Shown piece after piece: positions 54,666 through 64,000 of a stretch of DNA of 64,000 nucleotides (position 1 is its first letter; every line of letters begins with the position of its first letter). The position numbers and the translations under genes are program-made. The notes beneath the pieces are model-generated. The model was given only the letters and a program-made list of their open reading frames with translations, did no database searches and was not told the origin of the DNA. Origin of the DNA: Agapetus fuscipes (taxonomy: Eukaryota; Arthropoda; Insecta; Trichoptera; Glossosomatidae); assembly GCA_951799405.1 (NCBI GenBank), contig OX637359.1, forward strand, positions 7,498,201 to 7,562,200, read 5' to 3'.

Positions 54666-54909
54666 TTTAATGCTTATTAATATTTTTTGAATCAAATATC
54701 ATTTATTTATGATATATCTAGAGTTCTAATATTCTTATCGCATTTCATTATGTTCGTGATCAACTATTGTGTTTTAGAGATTATATTAAGCTGGTTTGTG
54801 TTGGTTTTGGTAATTATACCTCATGTCCGTGCTCGTTTTATTGCCAGAGCTGGGGGTGGGTACGGTTGTAACAATTTTCGTGGGGACGGTTGTAACATAG
54901 ATTTTTTTC

Positions 54910-55115
54910 TTTGCAGATTCCTAGACAACGCAAAAGAAAAACCACAAGAGAGCAAGCAGACATATCGATTTACATAAACGCGTAAAATGAACTAAAACTG
55001 GGGGTTTCTTTGCAAAAAGCTGCGGAAAAGTATAGAGTAAACTACGTCACTTGAATTAAATACAAACAAAAGAGAGATGCAGCTAGTGGAGATATTCAGA
55101 ATGTTTAATGCCTAT
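54910..55115 (+). pseudogene. degenerate pogo/Tigger-like transposase N-terminus
   Basis: Plus frame PRQRKRKTTREQADISIY then ELKLGVSLQKAAEKYRVNYV, resembling the pogo/jerky-type helix-turn-helix (R..A..YG/V). Stops interrupt it. Moderate support. Confidence 0.5.
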
Positions 55116-55436
55116 TATGATGTCAATAGTATATTTTTGTTATTAAACTGATTTGATTGCATTAATTATGTTTCATTTTGTATTGTTTCAACTGCCCCCC
55201 AAGACTGTTACAACCGTCCCTGGTATGGGGTCAGTTGTAACAAGTGGATACTCTCAATAAAACGTTTGATTTCTCGAAAACTGGTTTACTTATGGTTCTG
55301 GTTTTGTAATAATTTCAAAGGTAAAAGACCAAGCTTCAATCCCAATTGCTTCAATCCTTGTTTATTGTCTTAGTTACTGTCTAGCAAGCAATCAAAGTAA
55401 AATTGTTACAACCGTACCCAGTCTACCCTACATTAT

Positions 55437-55745
55437 CGATCGGGTAGTCTAGTGGTAACGCTTCGGACTCGTAAATGGAAGGTCGTGGGATCGGATCACG
55501 GGGGAGTAAAATAAATATACCAATCATATTTTCAAATATTATGTTCTTCGCTGGGTTGAAAAATTTAAATGCCTTTCCAAAGACCAGTCACCAACGGTCT
55601 ATCCAGCCTTACAGAAACTGGGTTTTGCGTGAGAAGGCGCTTTCTATAAGGACGATCAAGCTCGCAGAGGGCTCTTGAGGTGTGATTCATACATAAACAG
55701 CGCTCGCAAAAGAAATCATCCTAATATTATATATTATTATTATTT
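55437..55745 (+). mobile_element. SINE-A, near full length
   Basis: Head TAGTCTAGTGGTAACGC with decayed B box, body, LINE-like tail and ATTATTATT end, 9 bp after the right end of the transposon at 53644-55428. Confidence 0.78.
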
Positions 55746-55849
55746 ATTCTGTAGAATAAAAATGTTTGTAGTAGGAATACATGTTTCCACCCAAAGCTGC
55801 CTACTTTAACCTCTGGAATGCTCGCCCCTGTTGAACTGAGTATTAAAGC

Positions 55850-56044
55850 GTATATTTTCCGTGTGCACCCAGTAGCTTGCTGGAGCGTTGGCCGTGAGAG
55901 CGCACGCGCCCGGATAATCAATACACCACGTCAACACTAGCCGCAGCAGCAGCAGTCACAGCCGTTAGTGGAAGTTGTCAGTGCGTGCCTAGTGGAACCT
56001 GGAGAAGAGGCTGCTCATCACGACACGACTCTCACACGGGGAGG
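55850..56044 (+). promoter_or_regulatory. putative 5'UTR/promoter region of the convertase gene
   Basis: The stretch before the start codon shifts to higher GC, has a GCAGCAGCAGCAG run and CpGs, and contains no recognised repeat. That fits a 5'UTR and core promoter. No TATA box is placed with confidence. Confidence 0.4.
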
Positions 56045-56215
56045 ATGCGGGCCTGGCTATGCCTGGCGCTGTGGCAGACGATGCTCGCGCTGGCGCAAGG
56101 AGCCCTTCCAGCTGTCTCCTTCACCAACTCCTTCCTGGTGCGCCTCCGCAGGGCAGGGGGACCCCCACTGGCGCAGCAGGTCGCTGCCAGAACGGGATTT
56201 GACTTCTTGGGACCG
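56045..56215 (+). CDS. PCSK2: proprotein convertase first coding exon, PC2/amontillado-like (gene partial)
   Basis: Proprotein convertases are secreted, subtilisin-like, Ca-dependent proteases that cut prohormones at dibasic sites in the secretory pathway. This exon has 57 codons and ends in phase 0 at GGACCG|GTGAGC. Residues 1-20 (MRAWLCLALWQTMLALAQGA) are a signal peptide. Residues 21-57 start the prodomain with the family pattern TNSFLVRL...A..VA...GF..LGP. The LGP ending resembles PC2 rather than furin, but without the catalytic domain this is a moderate call. The exon is GC-rich compared with its surroundings. No further exon was found to the right edge, so intron 1 exceeds 7.7 kb. A tandem array of exon-like units follows directly. 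Confidence 0.72.
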
Positions 56216-56280
56216 GTGAGCAAAGCATTTCATCTCTTATACAGTTATACCCAAACATATGAAATTGTTAACAACCAATC

Positions 56281-57420
56281 CAAAGTCTTCATCAACTTTT
56301 CTGTAGCGTGTTATTAAGGGCAGGAAGACCTGATTTAGCTGAGGAAGGCACCGTCACAGCAGGATTTGACTTATTGGGACCAGTCAGCAAAGCATTCCAT
56401 CATTTGCACCCCAATCAAAGACAACCATATGAAAATGTTAGCATCCTAACCAAAGCCTTCATCAACCCCTTCGTAGTGTGTTTCTGGAGAGGAGGAACAC
56501 CTGTTTCAACATACCTGTGGCTGCTTAAACATGATTTGACTTCTTGGGAATGTTGAGAAAAGCGTTTAATCCTTTGCACCCAAATCAAATACAACCATAT
56601 GAAATTGTTAGCATTCAATCGAACGCCTTCACTAACTCCTTCGTAGTGTGTTTGTGTGAGGCAGGAAGTCCTGTTTAACACAATAGTTGTTGCTACACCA
56701 GGATTTGACTTCTTGAGACCGGTCAGCAAAGCATTCCATCTTTTGCACCCAGTCAAAGACAACCATATGAAAATGAAAATGTCTTTGAGAGCAAGACGTT
56801 CTGATTTAGCTCACTAAGTCACCGGTACAACTGGATTTGACTTCATGGGAACGGTGATCAAAGCATTACATTTCTTACATCCCAAACATATGCAATTTTT
56901 AGTATACAATCGAATGCCTTCACCAACTCTTTCGTAGTGTCTTTATAAAGGTCAAGACGACCTGATTTAACACATGAGTTGCTGCTAAAACAGGATTTGA
57001 CTTGTTAGGTTTAGTGATCGAAGCACTACATCGCTTATATCACAACCATATGAAATTGTTAGCATTGAATCGAATACCTCCACCAACCCTTTCGTTGTGT
57101 GTTTCTAAAGGTCAAGAGGACCTGATGTAATACAAGAGTTGCAGATAAAACAGGATTTGACTTGTAAGGACCGTGAGCAAAGCGTTACATCTCTCACACC
57201 CCAAAAACAGACAACCATATGAGATTGTTAACATCCAATCCAATACCTTCACCTACTCCTCCGCAGTGTATTTCTAAACGGCAGAAAGACCTAATTTAAC
57301 CCGGATTATGGGTGTTACCAAGTTGAAATTTTTTGGGAACGAAGAGCAAAGTATCATTCATGCTAACTCCGAGAAACAGATAACCATATTATGAAATTGT
57401 TAGCGTCCAATGACCACCAT
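56281..57420 (+). repeat. tandem array of decayed units derived from convertase exon 1 and its donor region
   Basis: Seven units follow the exon at about 56281, 56451, 56621, 56781, 56911, 57071 and 57241, with periods of roughly 130-180 bp. Each keeps recognisable pieces in the same order: CTTCACCAACTCCTTCGTAG (exon), a GGCAG/GGTCA and GACCTGATTTA segment (exon), GGATTTGACTTCTTGGGACC (exon end), AGCAAAGCATTCCAT (intron start), and AACCATATGAAATTGTTAGC (intron). Most units carry stops and have lost the GTGAGC donor. Unit 2 remains open and still translates RAGRPDLA...AGFDLLGPV. The exon itself is homologous to the array from 56118. Confidence 0.8.
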
Positions 57421-57437
57421 TTAAGCATTCCCTAGAG

Positions 57438-57976
<539 letters not shown>

Positions 57977-57984
57977 CCCTAGAG

Positions 57985-58600
57985 ACGCGCTTTCTAGGGT
58001 TACAGCTTCCTCTGACAGAACTATTTACATTGTTTCAAATCTGTTAATCAATATTATTTAATATAATAAGCAAAACAGCTGCGTTAAACAACCAAAACAT
58101 TTACTCAAACTTTTTAGAGTTTGTGTATTTACACCCCAAAAAATCATTTTTGTGAAAAGGTATCTACATATAATTGAAAAAAAGAAAAGGTATTCACCAT
58201 CTCCCTCCATTTTGTGATGAAATTTAGTCATTTCTACTTTCTTTGATCTAAAATTTAGATGAATAGTCAATGAACACGTCTCATTTTTCATTACAGTCCC
58301 TCTTATACCAAGAAAATAAAATTAAAGAAGTAAAATATTTATTAAACGACAATTTAACAGTACAAAGCCGTCTTAATTAAATATGTTTCAAGGCTAAAAA
58401 TAATTTAAAACGTGCCACAATTCCCTGAATCTTTTTTTTTATAATTTCCCCAGAACGCTTAAGGGATTTGTGTCAGATTCTGTCATATAATATAATGGCA
58501 AGACAGCTTACCTCCTTCATTCATCATTTAAATAGATCCCACTCAACTGGCACGCTTTCCATTTAAACCAGAGACTCCCAAATTAATGCGCCTCTTGAAA
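57985..58600. other. convertase intron 1, nothing recognised
   Basis: AT-rich sequence without a convertase exon or a repeat family I know. Confidence 0.4.
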
Positions 58601-58608
58601 CCCTACCG

Positions 58609-58898
58609 CAACTAAGCTGCACATACAGTGCAAATTATTGTTGCGTTGTCTTTAAAAGAGTTGCATGTGGCGAGTGAAACCTAAAGTCAATGCCAACCAC
58701 TTCATTTGGGGGTGTCCCAGCTCCCGAGGGGGCTGGTTCTTATTTCTTGTGAAGGCTGAGTATCGAAGTACCTTGCTGGTATTTTGATTTCGGTTTGCAA
58801 TAAAGACTGAAACAGGATATCATTTCTGACACCCTCGGGGGGGATTGAGCTCACGGCATGGAACGCAAGCATTCTACCTACTGAGCTATCGACCGGAC
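58609..58898 (-). mobile_element. SINE-B, near full length
   Basis: Antisense head CTGAGCTATCGACCGG at the right and tail AACTAAGCTGCACATACAG at the left. Confidence 0.75.
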
Positions 58899-58994
58899 TC
58901 AAGAACCCAAATAGGCTACAAAACATATTTATTTACTTGAAACAATGTTTTATTTCCACTATAATTGTAAAGATTATAAATTACAAATGTTTTC

Positions 58995-59225
58995 GGTCAC
59001 CTGTCAGCTCTGTCACCATTCAGCTGAGGGTGGCCAGAGCCTCTGCAGATTTGCCTCTTTTTTCCTATCCTTGCACACCTCTTTCAGTTCGTTCATATCC
59101 ATCACCTTTTTCATACATTTCCTTCTTTTACGTTCGCTTTGTATATTCCACAATCTGATCCAACCATACTTTTCTCGGTCTTCCTTTTCCTATTTTCCTT
59201 TCACATTTCCTCTGTATACAATATA
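58995..59225 (-). mobile_element. RTE-like LINE family 1, diverged 3' fragment
   Basis: The antisense carries the GRPRKVWLDQIVEYTK and CMKKVMDMNELKEVC pattern with a CTGACAGGTGACC end instead of a clean GTTACA tail. Confidence 0.6.
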
Positions 59226-59269
59226 CATATACTTTGTATACAGAGGTTTGGGTTTTTAATTTTGTGCTG

Positions 59270-59391
59270 CATAATTACACAATATGCAGCATGGTAAGCG
59301 TGAACTTACATACAAGCGCCTGCTTTTGGGCACGTATTTAATATGAATCTTTAATGTTGATACACCACTGCAACTTAGATTACAGATTATA
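59270..59391 (+). repeat. R250, 3' half only
   Basis: Ends CACTGCAACTTAGATTACAG. Confidence 0.65.
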
Positions 59392-60045
59392 TATTCGTTC
59401 TTTTGAGACGTCACAAGGAGCATGCTACAGCGGCCCTAGTATCATTGTGATTCAGCGCGTCACACAATTTGCCACCCTTCCTTGTCTCTTTTCTTTGCCT
59501 TTCACATTTTCACAAAATTCAAATTGACTCCTCTCATTAAAATGTAAAGTACGCCTTCAATAGACACAAAGGCGACAAAGTTTGACGTATATTTTTTAAA
59601 AAAAATGAAATAAGTTTATTTAAATTATTCGTGACTTGGAAAGAAAGCCGGATCGCGAAGAAAACCCCACGGAAAATAAACTTCATTTATTAAAATAAAG
59701 GATAAAGTTTTTAAAAATATCTTGAAGGTCAAATTCAACCTGGAATTCCGGTCGTTAGACATATTTACATTTCGGATGGATATTAGACGAACCTTAATGG
59801 GAGAACATACATTATTCTCGATGCTTCGCTAGTGACGTAGCTTAAGAGCGCTCTCGAAAATTTTTAATTTTAAAATCTGCGTTCGCTTAATACCTATCTA
59901 TGCCACAGCCGCGCACTCGGAGCTCTTATTTTGTAGTTTTTGAAAGGTACGTATATTAACTTATAATATCTGTGGACTAGAAATTATTTTAACCAAAAAA
60001 GACATATATATATATATGTCTCAACTTACTTACGAAAATGGTCAT

Positions 60046-60126
60046 TAGTAATAAAAATAACAAAGAACTTCACAGTTGCATTTCATTAGTAATAAAAATA
60101 ACAAAGAACTTCACAGTTGCATTTCC
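60046..60126. repeat. 41-bp tandem duplication
   Basis: ATTAGTAATAAAAATAACAA...CAGTTGCATTT occurs twice in a row. Confidence 0.8.
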
Positions 60127-60401
60127 ATGTGTACAAAAAACTCGGCACAACGAAAAAAAAATCTTGAATGTTGGTGCCATTTCAAATAACGGCTGCCGAC
60201 TAGACCGGAAATAACTAGAGTTGACAGATAACACACGTTATAAATATTGTGATCGCCAAAGTCGTGGCAATATTTCATATTTCATATTTTAACTTTATCA
60301 CTTTTCATTTCATATTTCATATTTTAACTTTATCACATTATAACCACTGCAACGTGTGACAGGACAGAAACGCAAGTGGTAGCATGTCGCTGCCTTTGTT
60401 C

Positions 60402-60590
60402 TTGTTTGCCGTAGAGACCATTAAGCTAATTTTACATGAGCAATTTTTGCATGTGTAGGTACTGGACCAATGTGTCTTATGAAAACAGGAAATTGATTTC
60501 AAAAATATTTAAAACAACTCTCACATTACGAATTTTACGCTTATTCTTAGCTCAGATTGTGAAGAATTTTATTCTTATGACAACTGCAGT
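60402..60590. mobile_element. same MITE family, copy 3, right end lost
   Basis: Left terminus TTCTTGTTTGCCGTAGAGAC and the internal motifs are present to about 60,590. Confidence 0.7.
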
Positions 60591-60770
60591 ATGTATCAAA
60601 TCAGCACGTTAGTTTCCGCTCCTCTATGTTATTACTCATAGTAGCTTGCAGTACACTTTTTGGCAGCCATTTTTTTATGCCGGTCAGATAGACTCAACCT
60701 TTTCCATCCTTCAACACCCAAACTAAAAATGTTCAACAATAAATCAATAGTTTCGCAAATTATATTTTTA

Positions 60771-60945
60771 GTAATAATAATATCAGGATGATTTTTGCGA
60801 GCGCTGTTTTTGTGTAAATCACACCCCAAGAGCCCCCAGCGAGCTTGGTCGTCGCTAAAGAAAGCGTCGATTCTCAATCAAGACCAAGTTGCTATAGGGC
60901 TGGATGAACTTTGGTGACGGGTCTTGGTAATGGTTTGTGTATTTC
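60771..60945 (-). mobile_element. SINE-A, 5'-truncated
   Basis: LINE-like tail and body are present; the tRNA head is missing. Confidence 0.7.
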
Positions 60946-61270
60946 CACTTTATTAATTCATTAGAACTTTGAAAAACATTAAATAAAAAAAAAACAAGTT
61001 GTTAGTTACTCGTAAGCGTAACTACAGATGTTATGGATATGTGAAGGTTCCAAGGAATTTTATGAAAAAAGTGGTCAATATAGTGCATACACGCAGTTTT
61101 TTTTAGTAAATATTTAGTTTTTACATACTGTAAAATTGCGTTTCCTTTCTCGCAATTTCGCTTTCTTGATGACTAAAATTATTTTTTAGCGTAAAATCCG
61201 TAGGAAGTAGAATGTCGACCGATTATTTCTAAAATAGTAATAATAAATTTCTAAGTTAAGTATCAAAGTC

Positions 61271-61469
61271 TTAATCTAAATTAAAGTTGCAAAGATATAT
61301 ATCATTTCAGATTCATATTAAATACATTCCCACAAGCACACACATAGTAGTTGAACATAAGCCCTGCAACTTTTGTCGACCTTCCCAGAAACAGGGGTGA
61401 CATTAGCAAAGTTAACCATCTTTGTACAGTATGGGTGGTCAGCTTCATACCAACCTATAAGTCAAGGAA
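61271..61469 (-). repeat. R250 with internal deletion
   Basis: The segment with the CGCGCTTACACATGCC motif is missing. Confidence 0.72.
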
Positions 61470-61479
61470 TGTATTATTA

Positions 61480-62210
61480 AGAAATTGTTGATTGCAAAAA
61501 ATAATATTTTTGTAAAAATATAACATGGAAAATCGTAAAATGTTCTCGCTTCGAAAATGTTGCATATCACTTGCCGACGAAACAAAGGTTTGTTATGAGA
61601 TAGTTTTAGCGAAAAAAAAAAAGTGCCGCAGGTCCCGCCTTCTGTGAGCGTTAGCGCTCGACTGAGGTTTACCCCGCGAATCTCGCATTTAAAAGCCATT
61701 TGTAAAATAATAATAAAAATACATCTTGTGAAATAAAAAAATTGAAAAAAAATACAACTAAGCTCAAGATTATATTGTTTAATATTTGAAAATAATTGGG
61801 CACAAATAACCATTTTTTGAGATTTTATTCGAAGATACAATGTACACTTTTTTGTCCGTTTTTGCTTCTAGATTTTTTTTTTAATTCAGTTTTCTTCATC
61901 TGAATCACATTTTAAATCACACCACAAACTAAAACAGGATATAAAGTATATTTGTAATTTTTTTTTAGATTTCAAAACACCACCAATTTACAGAAAAACT
62001 GGTTCAAAAATTGTATGTTTTCCACTTACCGCAAGAAGGTGTTCGTAATTTATATTTTTTCAAGTAATAAAAGCATTTATAGACATATATTATTTGATGC
62101 ATATTGCAAATGAAATGTTTAACTAACACTTAAAGTTATCAAAAATTTATATTTGTCCATATTTATTGAAAAAAAACCACGTCAAAAACTGTGTTTTCGA
62201 GAAATTTCCT
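61480..62210. other. convertase intron 1, AT-rich, nothing recognised
   Basis: Long A/T runs and stops in all frames. Confidence 0.4.
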
Positions 62211-62214
62211 AGCA

Positions 62215-62455
62215 CCCTCTTAACGTCTTCAGAAGGCACCCTTTCTGTACGACGTTTGAGGATGAAGTCCTTCGAATATCATACGAACCGTTATGGGAGA
62301 ACTTACATTATTCCCGATGTTTCGCTGGTGACGTAGCTAACGTCTTCATGCGGGCTGCGGCACCCTTTCTACACGACGTTTGAGGATAAAATCTTTCGGA
62401 TATCAGACGAACCGGTGCGGTATGCGAGAACTTACATTATAGTCTCGACGTAGCG
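62215..62455 (-). repeat. two tandem Penelope-type terminal repeats
   Basis: GACGAACCGGTGCGG and CATACGAACCGTTATGGGAG segments repeat with AACTTACATTATTC and ACGTAGCTAACGTCTTC; antisense of the motif at 51.2 kb. A further copy lies at 59,780-59,850. Confidence 0.55.
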
Positions 62456-62490
62456 GAAATGGCGGTTGATCTGTAATGTTGACGGCTAGG
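62450..62490 (+). mobile_element. last codons of an RTE-like LINE family 2 joined to R250
   Basis: GGCGGTTGATCTGTAATG is the conserved WRLICNADG end of the family 2 LINE; about 95 bp later R250 begins at 62584. Confidence 0.5.
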
Positions 62491-62583
62491 GTTTATTAAA
62501 TTGGAATTTGTTTTCTGTTTTAGTTCTGATGTCCATACGTGTTGTTATTTATTGATTTAAAAAAATCTTATTTGTCGTGTATG

Positions 62584-62838
62584 ATCCTTGACTTATAGGT
62601 TGGTATGCGGCTGACCACTCATGGTGTAAAAATGGTTGACTTTGCCAATGTCACCCCTGTTTCAGGGAAGGACGGCAAGAGTTTAAGAGGTGTATGTCCA
62701 TTTGAGATCTGATTTTTATGTTGTAAGTTCACATGCGGCGTGTGCAAGCGCGAACTTGTACGTGTCTGCTTGTGAGAATGCATATAATGTGAATCTCCAA
62801 TGTAACATACCTTTGCAAGATTAGATTAGATAGATTAG
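62584..62838 (+). repeat. R250, full length, 3' of a LINE
   Basis: Begins TCCTTGACTTATAGGTTGG after LINE terminal codons at 62450-62490; ends in TTAGATTAGATAGATTAG. Confidence 0.84.
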
Positions 62839-62839
62839 C

Positions 62840-63515
62840 CTTATCTTGTTTACGAACAAGAAACCTAGATTGAAGTCTTTGATTCTATACGACTTGTGCC
62901 TGTCCTTTAAAATTTCAGTCATGAAAAAGTGGCCTACTTGTAAAGCACACAAATACCTACTTTTGTTATTTTTCAATTTGGTGTAGCTAAAGTTTTTGGT
63001 GTAGAAAGTTGCGCGCTTGTGAGGATTATGGCGGCCAATTAAAAGTTGTAACTCTGCTTTTAAGCTAATTGCATAATTATGAAAGCGGCGCGCTTGTTAC
63101 AACTTTTGCCACCTACATTACAGACTGGGAGAGTCTGAAAGTTGTTTCTAGGATAGTTTTCTGATACTGTTTTGTTTTGTATCAATAGTGTATATTATTT
63201 TAATGAAGTGGATGGTATAATTTAAGATTCTACTTTCGCACATGCTTTTTAACGTGTCCCGACAGCGACAAATCGGTGAAAGACAACTCGTCCATAGACA
63301 TTTCGTCTATGGACAAATCAGTCATATTAAAACTTGCTCTCCAAAACGACGCTGGGATGGTCGAGGAGATATGGCTTGACTTTGGTAAACCGTCGGTTCG
63401 AGCCCGGCTTTGTCTTATCGACAATAACTTCGACCCTGGTTCAGCAGATGTCATTGCATGCACACAAACTTCTGCTTTTGCATGAAGCCAAGTGGCCAGG
63501 AAAAATAGGTTGGTG
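62840..63515. other. convertase intron 1, unassigned
   Basis: Contains a short palindrome GTCCATAGAC...GTCTATGGAC (63,290-63,314) and a lone GGTTCGAGCCC box (63,396), neither enough to name an element. Confidence 0.35.
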
Positions 63516-63519
63516 AATT

Positions 63520-63690
63520 GCATTACTGTAACTGTAACTCTGTCACCATTCCGCCAGTGGTGGCCAGAGCTTCTGCAGAGCTGCCTCCATTTCTTCCTAT
63601 CCTTACATACCTCTTTAAATTTATTCTTACCCATCACCTTTTTCATGTAGGTATGTTCTTCTTTTACGTTCTCTTCACAAATCATTTAAA
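63520..63690 (-). mobile_element. RTE-like LINE family 1, 3' fragment
   Basis: The minus frame [19 protein letters not shown] to CRSSGHHWRNGD ends in (GTTACA) repeats near 63525. Confidence 0.65.
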
Positions 63691-63711
63691 AAAAAAACCT
63701 TTGTCATTACT

Positions 63712-63890
63712 GTCATCATCATCATCATCATTGGCACGACAACCCGGGGTGGGTCTTGGCCTCCCTCAGCAACCGCTGTCAGCGCTGTCTATCCAACGTC
63801 TTCCTCCTCCAGTCCCACATTCCCACTACACGGCAATCCGCCACCACTCCATCCAGCCATCTTGAACGTGGTCTTCCCATTACTGTAGTT
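63712..63890 (-). mobile_element. 3' end of a third RTE-type LINE with (TGA)n tail
   Basis: The antisense translates to a degenerate GRPRSRWLDGVVAD...EAKTHPGL-type C-terminus, seen around ACCCGGGGTGGGTC, followed by an ATGATGATG microsatellite at 63712-63730. Confidence 0.55.
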
Positions 63891-64000
63891 TAAATTAATT
63901 GTAGTTTTCCGTGTTGGAGCTGTCAGTGGTCCATATTTTCTATGTGTCCGAAATGTCGTCGGCCGAAAAGTCATGTCGACGAACTGTCGTGTGACCGGTT

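Larger units (their letters stand above)
53644..55428. mobile_element. transposon with 26-bp perfect TIRs and TA duplication
   Basis: GGGTAGACTGGGTACGGTTG begins both ends in inverted orientation for 26 bp, flanked by TA. Extra copies of ACGGTTGTAACA recur at about 54,860, 54,890, 55,205 and 55,237. It contains a degenerate pogo/CENP-B-like transposase N-terminus, a Penelope fragment and the 5S-SINE as later insertions. Confidence 0.82.

Noticed and set aside
55968..56317. Alternative frames over the convertase exon
   Set aside because: The frame starting at 56045 gives a signal peptide plus the convertase prodomain and ends at a proper donor; the others are shadows.
56308..56556. Array unit 2-3 frame as an independent gene
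   Set aside because: It is open only because unit 2 kept the parental frame; no acceptor or conserved product beyond the exon similarity.
63340..63420. Possible Pol III element with GGTTCGAGCCC box
   Set aside because: Only the B-box-like string is visible; no convincing A box, repeat body or second copy.

Overview
This is a nuclear genome segment from an arthropod, most likely an insect. The evidence is short coding exons with GT-AG introns, insect-like protein families, an AT-rich background and very dense transposable elements. TACCTA-type runs (for example near 36,160 and 52,600) and the particular mix of elements suggest Lepidoptera, but that is inference.

Five genes read on the minus strand and one on the plus strand. 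From left to right: the 5' coding part of BPNT1 (two exons, 3000-4775; the rest lies beyond the left edge); a complete six-exon POLR1C (7489-12456), the AC40 subunit of RNA polymerases I and III; two tandem microsomal glutathione S-transferase (MAPEG) genes with identical intron phases (15493-21707 and 29433-31578), the first with a second possible first exon at 22022-22141; a complete five-exon GDP-fucose transporter, SLC35C1/Gfr (38013-48594); and on the plus strand the signal-peptide exon of a proprotein convertase, probably PC2/amontillado (56045-56215), whose remaining exons lie beyond the right edge. Reading frames join across every intron I placed. The genes share no single pathway (phosphonucleotide turnover, transcription, membrane detoxification, Golgi fucosylation, prohormone processing).

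The rest is a mosaic of mobile elements. (i) About 30 copies of a roughly 250-bp repeat, here called R250, ending in a TTAGA microsatellite; five copies directly follow the C-terminal end of an RTE-like LINE. (ii) SINE-A, a tRNA-headed SINE whose 3' end matches the 3' end of the L2/CR1-like LINE at 27,262-28,603. (iii) SINE-B, a second tRNA-headed SINE ending in a conserved TTACACTATATGTG motif. (iv) A composite 5S rRNA-tRNA SINE at 54,366-54,665. (v) Penelope-like fragments with hammerhead-like motifs, one forming a 284-bp palindrome. (vi) Four solo LTRs, each with a perfect 4-bp target duplication. (vii) DNA transposons and MITEs (hAT, pogo, PIF-like, foldback), many with verifiable target duplications and nesting.

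The most unusual structure is a tandem array of seven decayed units, about 130-180 bp each, just downstream of the proprotein convertase exon (56,281-57,420). Each unit resembles the 3' half of that exon plus the start of its intron.
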